From positions 1 through 32,282 of IMG/VR virus record IMGVR_UViG_3300033146_002631: a stretch of DNA of 32,282 nucleotides. One strand, given 5' to 3'. The notes beneath the pieces are model-generated. The model saw nothing but the letters and a program-made list of their open reading frames with translations. It had not been told where the DNA came from and did not search any database. The translations under genes were made by a program, and so were the position numbers. Shown piece by piece: positions 23,753 to 32,282 of the stretch (positions are counted from its first letter, which is position 1; each line of letters begins with the position of its first letter). This DNA is from a virus.

Positions 23753-24367
23753 ATGTATATAGTTGAAAAATTTTTAAATGAATTTGTAGGTGTTCTTTCT
23801 TATTATACTTATAAATTAGTTTCATCAGATAAGACAATTGTAGTTGATGAAGCAAAATTCATATCTGGTGAGTCTAATATTTTATTAGTATGTGGTCTTT
23901 CTCATAAGATTTCTAAAACAGTAGGTAAAGATTTTGCAATGAAAAATAATGCTACTTATATTGATTTAGATATTATATGGGAAAAAGTACTTGAAGATAA
24001 AAGCGGTGATGAACTTAAAAATATGTCAATATCTACAATACAATCATTAAGTCAAAATATTATGAATATGATACTTAAAAAAGTAGGTCATAATAAAGTT
24101 GTTATTGAAGGTATAGCTATTTTTACTGGACCTCCTAATTTTTGTAATATGATTATATCAAAATATCCTTGTGTATTTATTTCCACTTCCATTATATCTG
24201 CTGCAATGAGAAAAGTTCTTACATTAATTAAAAATAAAAAAAATTTCTTTTATATTTTAAAAACTATATTTGTTAATAATAGACAGTTATTTAAATTACT
24301 TCAGCATTATAGAACCCAAAAAGCTGCTACTGGTAGTGGTGAAATTACTTTAGTAACTTGGAAGTAA
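23753..24367 (+). CDS. protein with degenerate P-loop kinase-like pattern
   Basis: A 204-residue protein. The pattern ILLVCGLSHKISKTVGKDFA (about 43-62), then NATYIDLDIIWE (67-78) and NKVVIEGIAIFTGPP (114-128), resembles small nucleotide kinases: P-loop, an Asp-rich strand, and the strand before the second substrate loop. However the glycine of GKT is replaced by Ser and the spacing is off by one, so ATP binding is doubtful. It starts 6 bases after the gp6/J-like gene. It may be a kinase relic reused in the baseplate or an unrelated structural protein. No experimental analogue comes to mind. Confidence 0.55.
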   Translation: MYIVEKFLNEFVGVLSYYTYKLVSSDKTIVVDEAKFISGESNILLVCGLSHKISKTVGKDFAMKNNATYIDLDIIWEKVLEDKSGDELKNMSISTIQSLSQNIMNMILKKVGHNKVVIEGIAIFTGPPNFCNMIISKYPCVFISTSIISAAMRKVLTLIKNKKNFFYILKTIFVNNRQLFKLLQHYRTQKAATGSGEITLVTWK

Positions 24368-24393
24368 ATTATTAAAGAAAGGTTTGTAATAAA

Positions 24394-25506
24394 ATGATCA
24401 AATTATCAATGAATGGGTTTGAAGTTAATAAACAAGATGGGATTATGTTACGTAGGTATATTGAAAATATAAGTGGGAATGTTTTAGCTCAGATGAGTAA
24501 AGATTGTTATTATCCAAGAGTAGCAAGTTTTTTTAAAGAACTTATGCATAAAACTAATACTAATGAAAAATTACTTAAAGATTATTCAAAACATAAATGG
24601 CCAAATTATAAGTTTAGACTTTTACATGATCCTTATACCACTTTATTAATTCTTATTATTCAATATTTTCTTAATGAGAAAAAAGATGAAGTTGGTGCTA
24701 TATGGACTTTTAATTACTTTGCTTTAAGAACTTATTCAAATTTAATGTTTAGATATATTAAACTTGGTTGTAATTCTGATTATTGGCGTTTTGCATTAGA
24801 GAATCTTTCTCATTCTCATATATTTAAACAAAAGAAGACCATTGGTAATAGTGTACTTTATTATTCTACTCAAGTTTATAAAATATATAAACCTTACCTT
24901 ATTAAAGATGATCCTGAAAAAATTAAAGATTGTATTCTTTCTATCAGAACAAGAATTAATCAATCATTAAGATCTTTTTATAATAAATATTATTCTGCAA
25001 AAGATGAACAAGAAAAAATAAAATCAAAATCTGAAGATGAAATTTATAATGATAAGTCTTTTGAAAATAGTGTTCTTAATTTTTCAAATAGAGTGTCAAA
25101 AGATATTTGTGTTTATGGTAAAATAAATAGAGAAGCTATTTATCAATCTAGACAAATTACCAGGTTTAATAAGTTATTATCTTTAAAATATATTGAAACA
25201 TTAAAAAATTCAGATATTTCAGATCAATTAGAAGTATTGTTTGTCCTTATGTTTAAAGGTCTTAATAATACTAAACAAGTTTGTTCTGTTCAATTCCTTG
25301 ATCATATTAAAAAATTAATGTCCGTTAAGACTAGTACTAAGCCTGTTTACTTTAAAAAGAATTTAATTATTCTTCATGATACTTATATAATTCCTAAACT
25401 TGATTTGACTAAATGGTTTAATGAAAGATCTGTTCAAACTAAAAAAGTTTCTAGAGATTATCTCGCTTATTATCTTGCTTTGTTTATTAAATCATATATT
25501 TGTTGA
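24394..25506 (+). CDS. phage protein of unknown function at the end of the tail block
   Basis: A 370-residue, mostly helical, basic protein with many Tyr, Phe and Lys. Notable segments are YPRVASFFKELMHK, a hydrophobic helix TTLLILIIQYFLNEKKDEVGAIWTFNYFALRTYSNLMF, RTRINQSLRSFYNKYY and the C-terminal DYLAYYLALFIKSYIC. There is no signal or clear membrane topology, and no family recognised. It follows the kinase-like gene by 26 bases and has AAAGAAAGG before the ATG. The last gene of the plus block, it faces the minus-strand cap gene. The 79-base gap (25507-25585) has only weak CTTTC/GAAAG repeats and no convincing terminator. Confidence 0.65.
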   Translation: MIKLSMNGFEVNKQDGIMLRRYIENISGNVLAQMSKDCYYPRVASFFKELMHKTNTNEKLLKDYSKHKWPNYKFRLLHDPYTTLLILIIQYFLNEKKDEVGAIWTFNYFALRTYSNLMFRYIKLGCNSDYWRFALENLSHSHIFKQKKTIGNSVLYYSTQVYKIYKPYLIKDDPEKIKDCILSIRTRINQSLRSFYNKYYSAKDEQEKIKSKSEDEIYNDKSFENSVLNFSNRVSKDICVYGKINREAIYQSRQITRFNKLLSLKYIETLKNSDISDQLEVLFVLMFKGLNNTKQVCSVQFLDHIKKLMSVKTSTKPVYFKKNLIILHDTYIIPKLDLTKWFNERSVQTKKVSRDYLAYYLALFIKSYIC

Positions 25507-25585
25507 GGAGATCTTTTTATCCATTCTTTCTTTTTTATATTGAAAGAGTATATTCTATGAGGTTCCTATATAGCTTTCAGTGATT

Positions 25586-27196
25586 TTAAATTACTTTTTC
25601 TAATTCTTTTAATTTATTTGCTGAATGATCACAATATGAAGCTGAATCATTTAAATTTTGTCTTGCAGTGTCAATATAATTTTCTCGTGATGTTGGATCT
25701 GATGAAGCTAATGAATGGTTTATATTAATACCTGCTTCATCTGCATATTGTTGTGCTAATTCCGCAGCATCTGCAGCTTCCGAAGCTAATTGTTTTGCTT
25801 GTTGATCTAATTCAGCTGCTTCTTCTAAATTAGTAGCCAAACTTTTTGCTTTTGTTATTTTTTCATTTGCAAGTAAACTTTGTGCTAAAGCTTCATCTGC
25901 AAAAACTTTAAATGATGCAGGATCATTTATTGAATTTCTTGCTTCTTCTAATAATGCAGTTGCTGATGACATATTACTTTTTGCATCTTCTAATAATCCT
26001 TGACCTCTATTTGCAATATCTCTGTTGTTATTTTTTAATATATCTTTTTGTGTTTTAATTGAATCATTTATCCTACCATCTGTATTATCCCTATTACTTT
26101 CCGTTATATTTTTTCCATCCTTTGTAAAAAATCCTCCTGCAGGTTGTGTCCCTACTTCAAATGAACTATCATGTATTTTTTTAAGTCCTCCCCATGCAGT
26201 ATAACTTGATGGTGTTATGTTTTTTCCTGTTCGTAATTCTTTTATGTAATTTGTAAGTGTTGGTAAATCATGTGCTTTTTCATCAACTTGATCAGTATTT
26301 AACATTACAGAATATAATATCCCTAGATCGAGCTTAACATCCACAATAGACGGTCGTTGATTATACCCGAATACATTATCATCCCCACCCTTAACTACTG
26401 AAATTGATCTAATATAACCAGCATAGGAGTTAATGACACCAGTCATTTTAAAATAACACATATAAGGCCAAGTATATGTCTGACCATCTTTTGATTTAGG
26501 AACAACAAATAATAATAAGGAAGCAAGAGGACCAACTATCCTAACATCCATTGCATTACTATCACCAGGTGTTAAACAATACAATCTTATATTACATGAA
26601 TAATTAGGAGAAAAGTCTGTAGACTTCCATACATGCGCTAAATCTATTTTAGAACCAGTAGCCAGATTTGATAATACATCTGAAGCACCTTCACCAGCTA
26701 CTTTATCAATAACACCTTTCATTTGTCCTACCTTTTTTTCAGCACCTTCAACTAATCCTTGTAACATACCACCTTGTTCTTTTGCCCATTTAGTAATATC
26801 TTGTATACCAGTACCACCTGTTCTAAAATTCAATTCACCTATTCCTTGACTTGCTACATCTGTAAATTTTGTTAATACTGATTCACCAAAAGTATTATTA
26901 AATTGTTCTGTAGGAGGATTTTGTGCTAAACAAGCAAACTGTATTTTACCTTGTCTTGCGGGATATACAAAATCACCTAGTTTTTTTAAATCTGCAGCAT
27001 AATCTTCCCATGCTTTTTTTAACCTATATCCTTGTAATGAAATTGCCCATTCAGGCATAGCAGGCCATACTTCAAGTATTTGCATTGAATCTTTAACTAA
27101 ATCTTCGTGAATGAATTGCTGAGAACCTGAAGTTGTATCAACTTCATTTGCAATAGGTGGTAATCCTATTATATTATTTAATGTTATATCACCCAT
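25586..27196 (-). CDS. tail-tube-cap/baseplate hub-like structural protein
   Basis: A 536-residue protein. Residues about 195-300 form a beta domain with WKSTDFSPNYSCNIRLYCLTPGDSNAMDVRIVGPLASLLLFVVP, then WPYMCYFKMTGVINSYAGYIRSISVVKGG and IVDVKLDLGILYSVM. This resembles the domain of T4 gp48/gp54-type cap proteins that sit between hub and tube. From residue 380 on it is a long Ala/Gln/Glu-rich coiled coil (many AxxAxxL heptads). The start lies one base after the tape measure stop, so the two are translationally coupled. In T4 these cap proteins contact the tape measure. The specific name is uncertain. It could instead be a hub protein. Confidence 0.65.
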   Translation of the reverse strand: MGDITLNNIIGLPPIANEVDTTSGSQQFIHEDLVKDSMQILEVWPAMPEWAISLQGYRLKKAWEDYAADLKKLGDFVYPARQGKIQFACLAQNPPTEQFNNTFGESVLTKFTDVASQGIGELNFRTGGTGIQDITKWAKEQGGMLQGLVEGAEKKVGQMKGVIDKVAGEGASDVLSNLATGSKIDLAHVWKSTDFSPNYSCNIRLYCLTPGDSNAMDVRIVGPLASLLLFVVPKSKDGQTYTWPYMCYFKMTGVINSYAGYIRSISVVKGGDDNVFGYNQRPSIVDVKLDLGILYSVMLNTDQVDEKAHDLPTLTNYIKELRTGKNITPSSYTAWGGLKKIHDSSFEVGTQPAGGFFTKDGKNITESNRDNTDGRINDSIKTQKDILKNNNRDIANRGQGLLEDAKSNMSSATALLEEARNSINDPASFKVFADEALAQSLLANEKITKAKSLATNLEEAAELDQQAKQLASEAADAAELAQQYADEAGININHSLASSDPTSRENYIDTARQNLNDSASYCDHSANKLKELEKVI

Positions 27197-27197
27197 A

Positions 27198-30100
27198 TTA
27201 AATTAACCCATCCCCTTTTAAGATTTTTGATATCATATTAGGAGATGAACTATCTCCACCATTATTAGTAATATTGGTTTGTGTGCTAGTACCACCTTTA
27301 CTATTTGATACATTTGTAGTTGATATTAATACTGCGCCTTTTGCAGTAGTTTTTGATATATCTTCACCTGTTTCTTTTGTAGCTTGTATTTGTTGTTTTG
27401 ATAATTTAGATTGTACTTTTGCTTTAAGTACTTCTTTATTTGCTTCTCGTTGTTGTATTTCTTGTGCATTTACTTTAGAATCATTAATAGGTGTAACTTT
27501 ATTTTCACCAGATTTACTTATATATTTTTTACGTTTTAATAATGCTGGAATTTGACGTTTATTATATGTTGAGAAATTTTTAGGTATTGGTGTTATTGAT
27601 TTCCCAGCTTGAATTTCTTTAAAACGTTGACGTAATAATCGAATAGTTTTATGTTGAAGTTCAGGAAAGAAATTGATGAATTCTTCTAATTCATCTGGAT
27701 CATCTATACCCGGATCATTTATTAATTGATTATATGCAAATAATAATATATCTCTATGTTTATTTGCTTTCTTTATTGATGTGCTATATGGTGACATCAT
27801 ATATGAACGCCAATAAGATGCTCTGGATGATAAAACTTCTGCTAATAATTCTTTCTTATTTAATACTTTTTTATTTAATACTTTTTTAGGAGTTACTCCT
27901 ATTTTCTTTTGTTGTACTTTCTGTTTATGTATATCTAATGTTTTTCCTTTAGGTAATGTTATTGTAGGAGCTCTATTAGCCATATTATCTAAAGTATTTT
28001 TAACTGCATGAAATCCTTTACCAAAAGTATCTGCTATAATACCACCTTTTCCTCCTATTGGATCTCGATAAATCTTACCTTTTGAAGCTGCTTTTTTAAT
28101 ATCACTTGAATGTTGTGAACTTGATATATGAGGAGATACACCCTTTATAACTCTATTAAAAGGATTTAAAAATATTTCATCAAATATGGAAGCTTTCCTT
28201 ATTACTTTTTTATTTTTCCAATATTCCATATCTTCTGCTGCTCTTGTTTTAACCATTGCTTTTAATAATGAAGGTTTAAAACCATATTTATTTTTTAATT
28301 GTTGTTGATATTTTATATATAATTTTTGATATTGAATTACATAATCTTCATTATTTTTTAATGTTTCACTTATTGCTTTTGTTTTTGCTTCTTTTTTACT
28401 TAAATTATCTTTAATGTATTTATTATATCTTACTTTATATTCTTGTAACATTTCATCAGAAAATGGTATTCCTGCAATAAAATTATTTTTACTGTATACT
28501 GATGATAACATATCATTTCTTATTTTATGATTTACTTTAATACCTTTCTTTTGATTTATTTCTTTTTGTTTTTTAATTCTATCATATAGTAAAGTTTTCA
28601 TTGTACTTGCTGTATTAATTGCTGTACTTGCTACTCGTTTACTTCTTATAAAGTTTTCTTTACTTAAATCACCTGTTTTACCAAATCCTTTTTCATTTGG
28701 TACTCCTACTAATGATCCAGTCTTTTTAGGATTAGTTAAGAATTTTTTCCTTAACCATTCTGCAGCTGTTGAACCTACAAATGGTATTTTTTCTACTAAT
28801 GATATTATAGCACCAAATATTGAATCTTTAAATGATGTAAATAACTTAACAAAAGAAAAGTCTTTTATTTTCTTTAAAGCTTTATCTGCAGCTTTTTTCA
28901 TTAACGTAAATGGTAACTTTATTAGTCTCCATGCAATTCTGAATGGAATTGATGCTAAATTAGTTATACCTTTTGTTATATTCCATCCTAACTTAAGTCC
29001 ACCTTTTAAAGTTGCCCATACCAATCTAAATGGAGCTTTTATTACCCACCATGCAAGTGATATTAATTTCTTTGAAACCCATAATGCAGCTTTTGGTAAA
29101 TTGATTATTCCTTTACCTACTGATTTTATTACCCACCACGCACCTTTTCCAATCATCTTTATTAATGAAAATAATTTTTTACCCATCCATAGTTCAAATT
29201 TAAGTATTTTTTTCCCACCTGCAAATACTTTATCTACAAATTTTTCAGGATTTGTAAATGGTAACTTTATAAAATTCCATCCTGCTTTTAATACTTTCCA
29301 TATTAATCTAAATGGAAATGTTACGAATTTCCATATTCCTTTTATTAATTTTTTTAATCCTTTCCATACTCCTTGTAAAGATTTTGCAATATTTTTTCCT
29401 CCTAAAAATCCTAATAGTCCACCTGCGATTGTTCCTATTGCTCCTCCTATCATAGTACCTACTCCAGGTACTATCATTGATCCTATTCCGGCACCTATTG
29501 TTCCACCTTTTAATGCACCTTTTGCTGCGCTTTTTATCCCACCTTTAGTATTACCACCAAAAAATCCTCCTAATCCTGCAGTTACTTTTTCAGATAATAA
29601 TACTTTTTCACCTTTCTTTTTATCGTGAATAGCTCTTGCATTTTTTGATGCTGACATCATATCAGATAATCCCATACCAGCACCAGCAGAAATCGCCAGA
29701 GGACCAGCAAACTTCATCATAGGAGAAAGTTTAGATAGTCTCCCACCATTAGTAAACAGACCAGCTATTTTTCCTTTTAAACCTCCCATAACGCTTAATC
29801 CATTACTTGCAGCAAGTGTTAAAATTGCATTACTAAGAAGATTTATACCTTTCAAGAAAACATCTTTAACAAGACCGAAACCAAAAGCTAACATTGAAAA
29901 GATATTATCTTTCATCGTCTTAAGTTTAAACCACCTATTATGCCGACTTACCTTTTTCCAGTGGTAACGTTCTTTTCTTTGTTGTATTCTTGTATCATGA
30001 TATTCTTTTTTATTAACTTTATATATATTGGTTAATATACTAATGATTTTATTATTTTTTTCTGCTTCATTTTTAACAGCAGAAGAAGTTACAACTTTTT

Positions 30101-32282
30101 CACCTTTATGTAATATAGCTAAACCAGTATGTTTAATGAACTTATTACCAGTACCTGAAGCAAACTTCGGAATATTATTTCGATTTAATTTATCAAATAA
30201 TATATTTTTACCTTTAGTATATAAGTTTTTAGCTTTTCCTTTAAGACGATTTAAATATTCTTTATTTTTAACCCAACTAATTCTTAATCTTTTAATTGCA
30301 TCTGCTTGATCTTTCTTTTTCTTAATATCTTCTTCAGCTTCTTTTATCCATGCATTTCTTATTTTATTTGCAGTAGATTTAATTAACTTCCAACTAAAAC
30401 CAAATACACCACCTGCAGCACGTTTACTTTGTGCAAATTGAATAGCTTTTACTAATTGTTTTTTATTAAGTTTTGCAAAACCTTTAATACCAAGTTCAGA
30501 AGCTAATTGTCTTAAATCATTCATATGTTTCTGTTCTAGTATATCTGCAGGTGTAACATACATTTTTGTAACCCAACGTTTCTTAGTCTTCTTCCACCAC
30601 TTTAATTGTTTATCCCACCATTCACTTGAACTTTCTTTAACTAATTTTGAAACAACATTTAACCATGAACCTTCTTCTTTTTTCATCTGCTTTAATTTTT
30701 TAATATAATTACCAATTCTACGAGGAGTATTAATAACCCAACTAATAGCATCAATTGTAAGTGTAGGTAAAGTATAACGTAAAAAAGAATAAGCTTTACG
30801 AGCACCAATAGCAGCTTTTTGAATTTTATCCAATCCGAATTTACTAATAGGACCAAGTATTTTAGTAACAGCAAACTTTGGAATATCAATTACAGCAAAC
30901 TCTAAAGTCCTAACAGCCATTTTAATAGGTGCGGAAAGAACATTTAACATTGCAGTAGTACCTAATTTTGCTAATCCTTTTTTTGCTAACCATTTCGGTA
31001 AATCATATGCAAATGTTTTTGCTAACCAGAAAGTACTTTTAATGGTACTAGTAATCATATATTTTGGTAAAGACCATAAGAAGAATTTGGTAGTACCACC
31101 TAACATAGAAAGAGGAGTATCAATAAGTAAACGTTTCATTACACGTTGTACTTTTTCACCTTTCTTTAAACTTCCCCATTCTTTAACATCACTTTGTAAT
31201 GTAGCTGTACCTTTTTGTAATCTATTACCCATATCATTTTTAGTAGAAGTTACTAATGTCTCAATATCTTTTAATGCAGACTTCTTATATTTTTTTTCAG
31301 CTAATGCTTCAATCATACGATTTTTTGATTCTGCAGCAATAGCACGTGATATTTTTTCATTTGTCCAATTAGGTTTAACTTCAACATTATGATCAGCTGC
31401 AATTTTTAATAAATCTTTTTTCCTTTTAAATCTTTGTAAAGATTTAAATCTTTGTTCATCAGCACCTTCTAATTGTTTTTCTGCTAATTTATGAGCACCT
31501 TTTTTAGTATAAAAACCTACTTGATCTGTAAAATTAGCTAATTTAGCTTTTGCTGCATACGCTGCCGGTAATATCTTTTCACCTTTATGTATAATAGCAG
31601 CACCAGTTTTTTTAACATCTCCACCAGAAGCAGCTTTAGGAAGTTTATCTTTTATTTTATTAATTATATTATTAACACCTTTTGAAGTATCTGGTGCTAC
31701 ATCTTCAAAAGATTTTTTAATAGTTGAAATCAAAGCACCTATAGAAAGACCTATTCCTCCCATAGACATATCTGGTTCATTACCTTTACCAAAACCACCT
31801 TCCCAACTTTCTCTTCCTTTACTCTTTAATAATTTTCTCCACCATTTAGCACTTGAATCCATATAACTTCTTAATGCTACATATATAGAAGAAGTATTTG
31901 CTACAATATCAGTTAAAGGAGAACCAGTACTTTTTAATTCTTTAAAATATTTTGCTCCTAGTTTAGGTTTTGCTTTACCTTTTTTCTTATTAAAAAAATC
32001 AAATATTTTAAAACCCCATTGTCCCATTCTAGTAACAGATCTTAATAAAGGATTTCTACTTAGTACTGTATTAAATGAATGTCCTATACGATCTGCTAAA
32101 GTAGTATCTTGCTTACCTAATTTTTTATTAATTTGTCTTAAATATGCAGCTGAACGAGCACTATAATCTGCAATTGATTCATTATCTTCTCCACCAGCAG
32201 TAAGAAAAGCCCGAAGTGCTCTACCTGCAGTTCCTAATTCACCCATCTGGGCAACTTTAATTCCTTTATCATAACCCGGTAA
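27198..32282 (-). CDS. tape measure protein, 5' end beyond the window
   Basis: At least 1,682 residues from the ATG at 32246. The frame stays open to the edge (LPGYDKGIKVAQ before that Met) and no good ribosome site precedes the Met, so the gene probably starts outside. Numbering from that Met: an HKGEKILPA motif at 220-228 and a second HKGEKVVTS at 713-721, as in other tape measures; a SAP/HeH-like segment at 277-303 and a Rho-N-like one at 576-604; a glycine zipper at about 905-950; and W/F-containing amphipathic repeats at about 955-1150. It sets tail length and probably crosses the host membrane. It is the first gene of a minus-strand pair. Confidence 0.9.
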   Translation of the reverse strand, partial: LPGYDKGIKVAQMGELGTAGRALRAFLTAGGEDNESIADYSARSAAYLRQINKKLGKQDTTLADRIGHSFNTVLSRNPLLRSVTRMGQWGFKIFDFFNKKKGKAKPKLGAKYFKELKSTGSPLTDIVANTSSIYVALRSYMDSSAKWWRKLLKSKGRESWEGGFGKGNEPDMSMGGIGLSIGALISTIKKSFEDVAPDTSKGVNNIINKIKDKLPKAASGGDVKKTGAAIIHKGEKILPAAYAAKAKLANFTDQVGFYTKKGAHKLAEKQLEGADEQRFKSLQRFKRKKDLLKIAADHNVEVKPNWTNEKISRAIAAESKNRMIEALAEKKYKKSALKDIETLVTSTKNDMGNRLQKGTATLQSDVKEWGSLKKGEKVQRVMKRLLIDTPLSMLGGTTKFFLWSLPKYMITSTIKSTFWLAKTFAYDLPKWLAKKGLAKLGTTAMLNVLSAPIKMAVRTLEFAVIDIPKFAVTKILGPISKFGLDKIQKAAIGARKAYSFLRYTLPTLTIDAISWVINTPRRIGNYIKKLKQMKKEEGSWLNVVSKLVKESSSEWWDKQLKWWKKTKKRWVTKMYVTPADILEQKHMNDLRQLASELGIKGFAKLNKKQLVKAIQFAQSKRAAGGVFGFSWKLIKSTANKIRNAWIKEAEEDIKKKKDQADAIKRLRISWVKNKEYLNRLKGKAKNLYTKGKNILFDKLNRNNIPKFASGTGNKFIKHTGLAILHKGEKVVTSSAVKNEAEKNNKIISILTNIYKVNKKEYHDTRIQQRKERYHWKKVSRHNRWFKLKTMKDNIFSMLAFGFGLVKDVFLKGINLLSNAILTLAASNGLSVMGGLKGKIAGLFTNGGRLSKLSPMMKFAGPLAISAGAGMGLSDMMSASKNARAIHDKKKGEKVLLSEKVTAGLGGFFGGNTKGGIKSAAKGALKGGTIGAGIGSMIVPGVGTMIGGAIGTIAGGLLGFLGGKNIAKSLQGVWKGLKKLIKGIWKFVTFPFRLIWKVLKAGWNFIKLPFTNPEKFVDKVFAGGKKILKFELWMGKKLFSLIKMIGKGAWWVIKSVGKGIINLPKAALWVSKKLISLAWWVIKAPFRLVWATLKGGLKLGWNITKGITNLASIPFRIAWRLIKLPFTLMKKAADKALKKIKDFSFVKLFTSFKDSIFGAIISLVEKIPFVGSTAAEWLRKKFLTNPKKTGSLVGVPNEKGFGKTGDLSKENFIRSKRVASTAINTASTMKTLLYDRIKKQKEINQKKGIKVNHKIRNDMLSSVYSKNNFIAGIPFSDEMLQEYKVRYNKYIKDNLSKKEAKTKAISETLKNNEDYVIQYQKLYIKYQQQLKNKYGFKPSLLKAMVKTRAAEDMEYWKNKKVIRKASIFDEIFLNPFNRVIKGVSPHISSSQHSSDIKKAASKGKIYRDPIGGKGGIIADTFGKGFHAVKNTLDNMANRAPTITLPKGKTLDIHKQKVQQKKIGVTPKKVLNKKVLNKKELLAEVLSSRASYWRSYMMSPYSTSIKKANKHRDILLFAYNQLINDPGIDDPDELEEFINFFPELQHKTIRLLRQRFKEIQAGKSITPIPKNFSTYNKRQIPALLKRKKYISKSGENKVTPINDSKVNAQEIQQREANKEVLKAKVQSKLSKQQIQATKETGEDISKTTAKGAVLISTTNVSNSKGGTSTQTNITNNGGDSSSPNMISKILKGDGLI

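Noticed and set aside
29101-29628. Open frame of 175 residues on the plus strand within the tape measure gene
   Set aside because: Its Pro/Phe-rich product mirrors the Gly/Lys/Trp-rich codons of the tape measure on the other strand, with no ribosome site. The same holds for 27274-27555, 30028-30309 and 31042-31392.
1-32282. CRISPR array, insertion sequence or integrase
   Set aside because: No spaced direct repeats, no transposase or recombinase motif and no terminal inverted repeats were found.

Overview
This window looks like part of the virion and late region of a very AT-rich virulent phage with a contractile tail (a myovirus, probably with a large genome). The evidence is a near-continuous set of recognisable tail genes: sheath, tube, gp26-like chaperone, gp25-like wedge, gp6/J-like wedge and a tape measure protein of at least 1,682 residues. 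Genes are tightly packed with many ATGA overlaps and strong AGGAGG-type ribosome sites. The host cannot be named from the sequence. A phage tRNA-Leu(UAA) fits the heavy use of TTA codons.

Layout. Positions 1-1116 (minus) hold the end of a tRNA gene, a small secreted protein and an unknown helical protein. 1262-1798 (plus) is an unknown protein followed by about 450 bases without a gene, in which I see a possible minus-strand structured RNA. 2251-3383 (minus) is a two-gene unit of a 51-residue protein and an HD-GYP phosphodiesterase-like protein. 3518-5049 (plus) has a two-helix membrane protein and a beta-rich protein. 5053-5592 (minus) is a zinc-ribbon protein. 5694-8664 (plus) has a PKD-domain virion protein, two small proteins and an M15 peptidase with a repeat linker. 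8683-11348 (minus) is a MoxR-type AAA ATPase paired with a metallopeptidase-like/VWA protein. 11544-25506 (plus) is the tail and baseplate block. 25586 to the right edge (minus) is a tail-tube-cap-like protein and the tape measure gene, which runs off the window.

The tail genes would act together: gp26-like protein (possibly with a +1 frameshift product) as chaperone, the tape measure and cap fixing tube length, tube and sheath forming the tail, and gp25-, gp6/J- and gpI-like proteins forming the baseplate wedges. The M15 peptidase would cut the peptide stem of peptidoglycan.

Regulation. Two short motifs recur between genes. T[TA]AATATATATAA[CT] occurs in all four divergent gaps. GAACAAATWWTAA occurs exactly five times, each 25-69 bases before the start of a plus-strand gene, including tube and gp25. 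They are good candidates for phage promoter elements. The least ordinary items are the phage HD-GYP unit, the MoxR/VWA pair inside a tail cluster, the candidate +1 frameshift, the six [FY]D-x4-FD repeats and the putative structured RNA.
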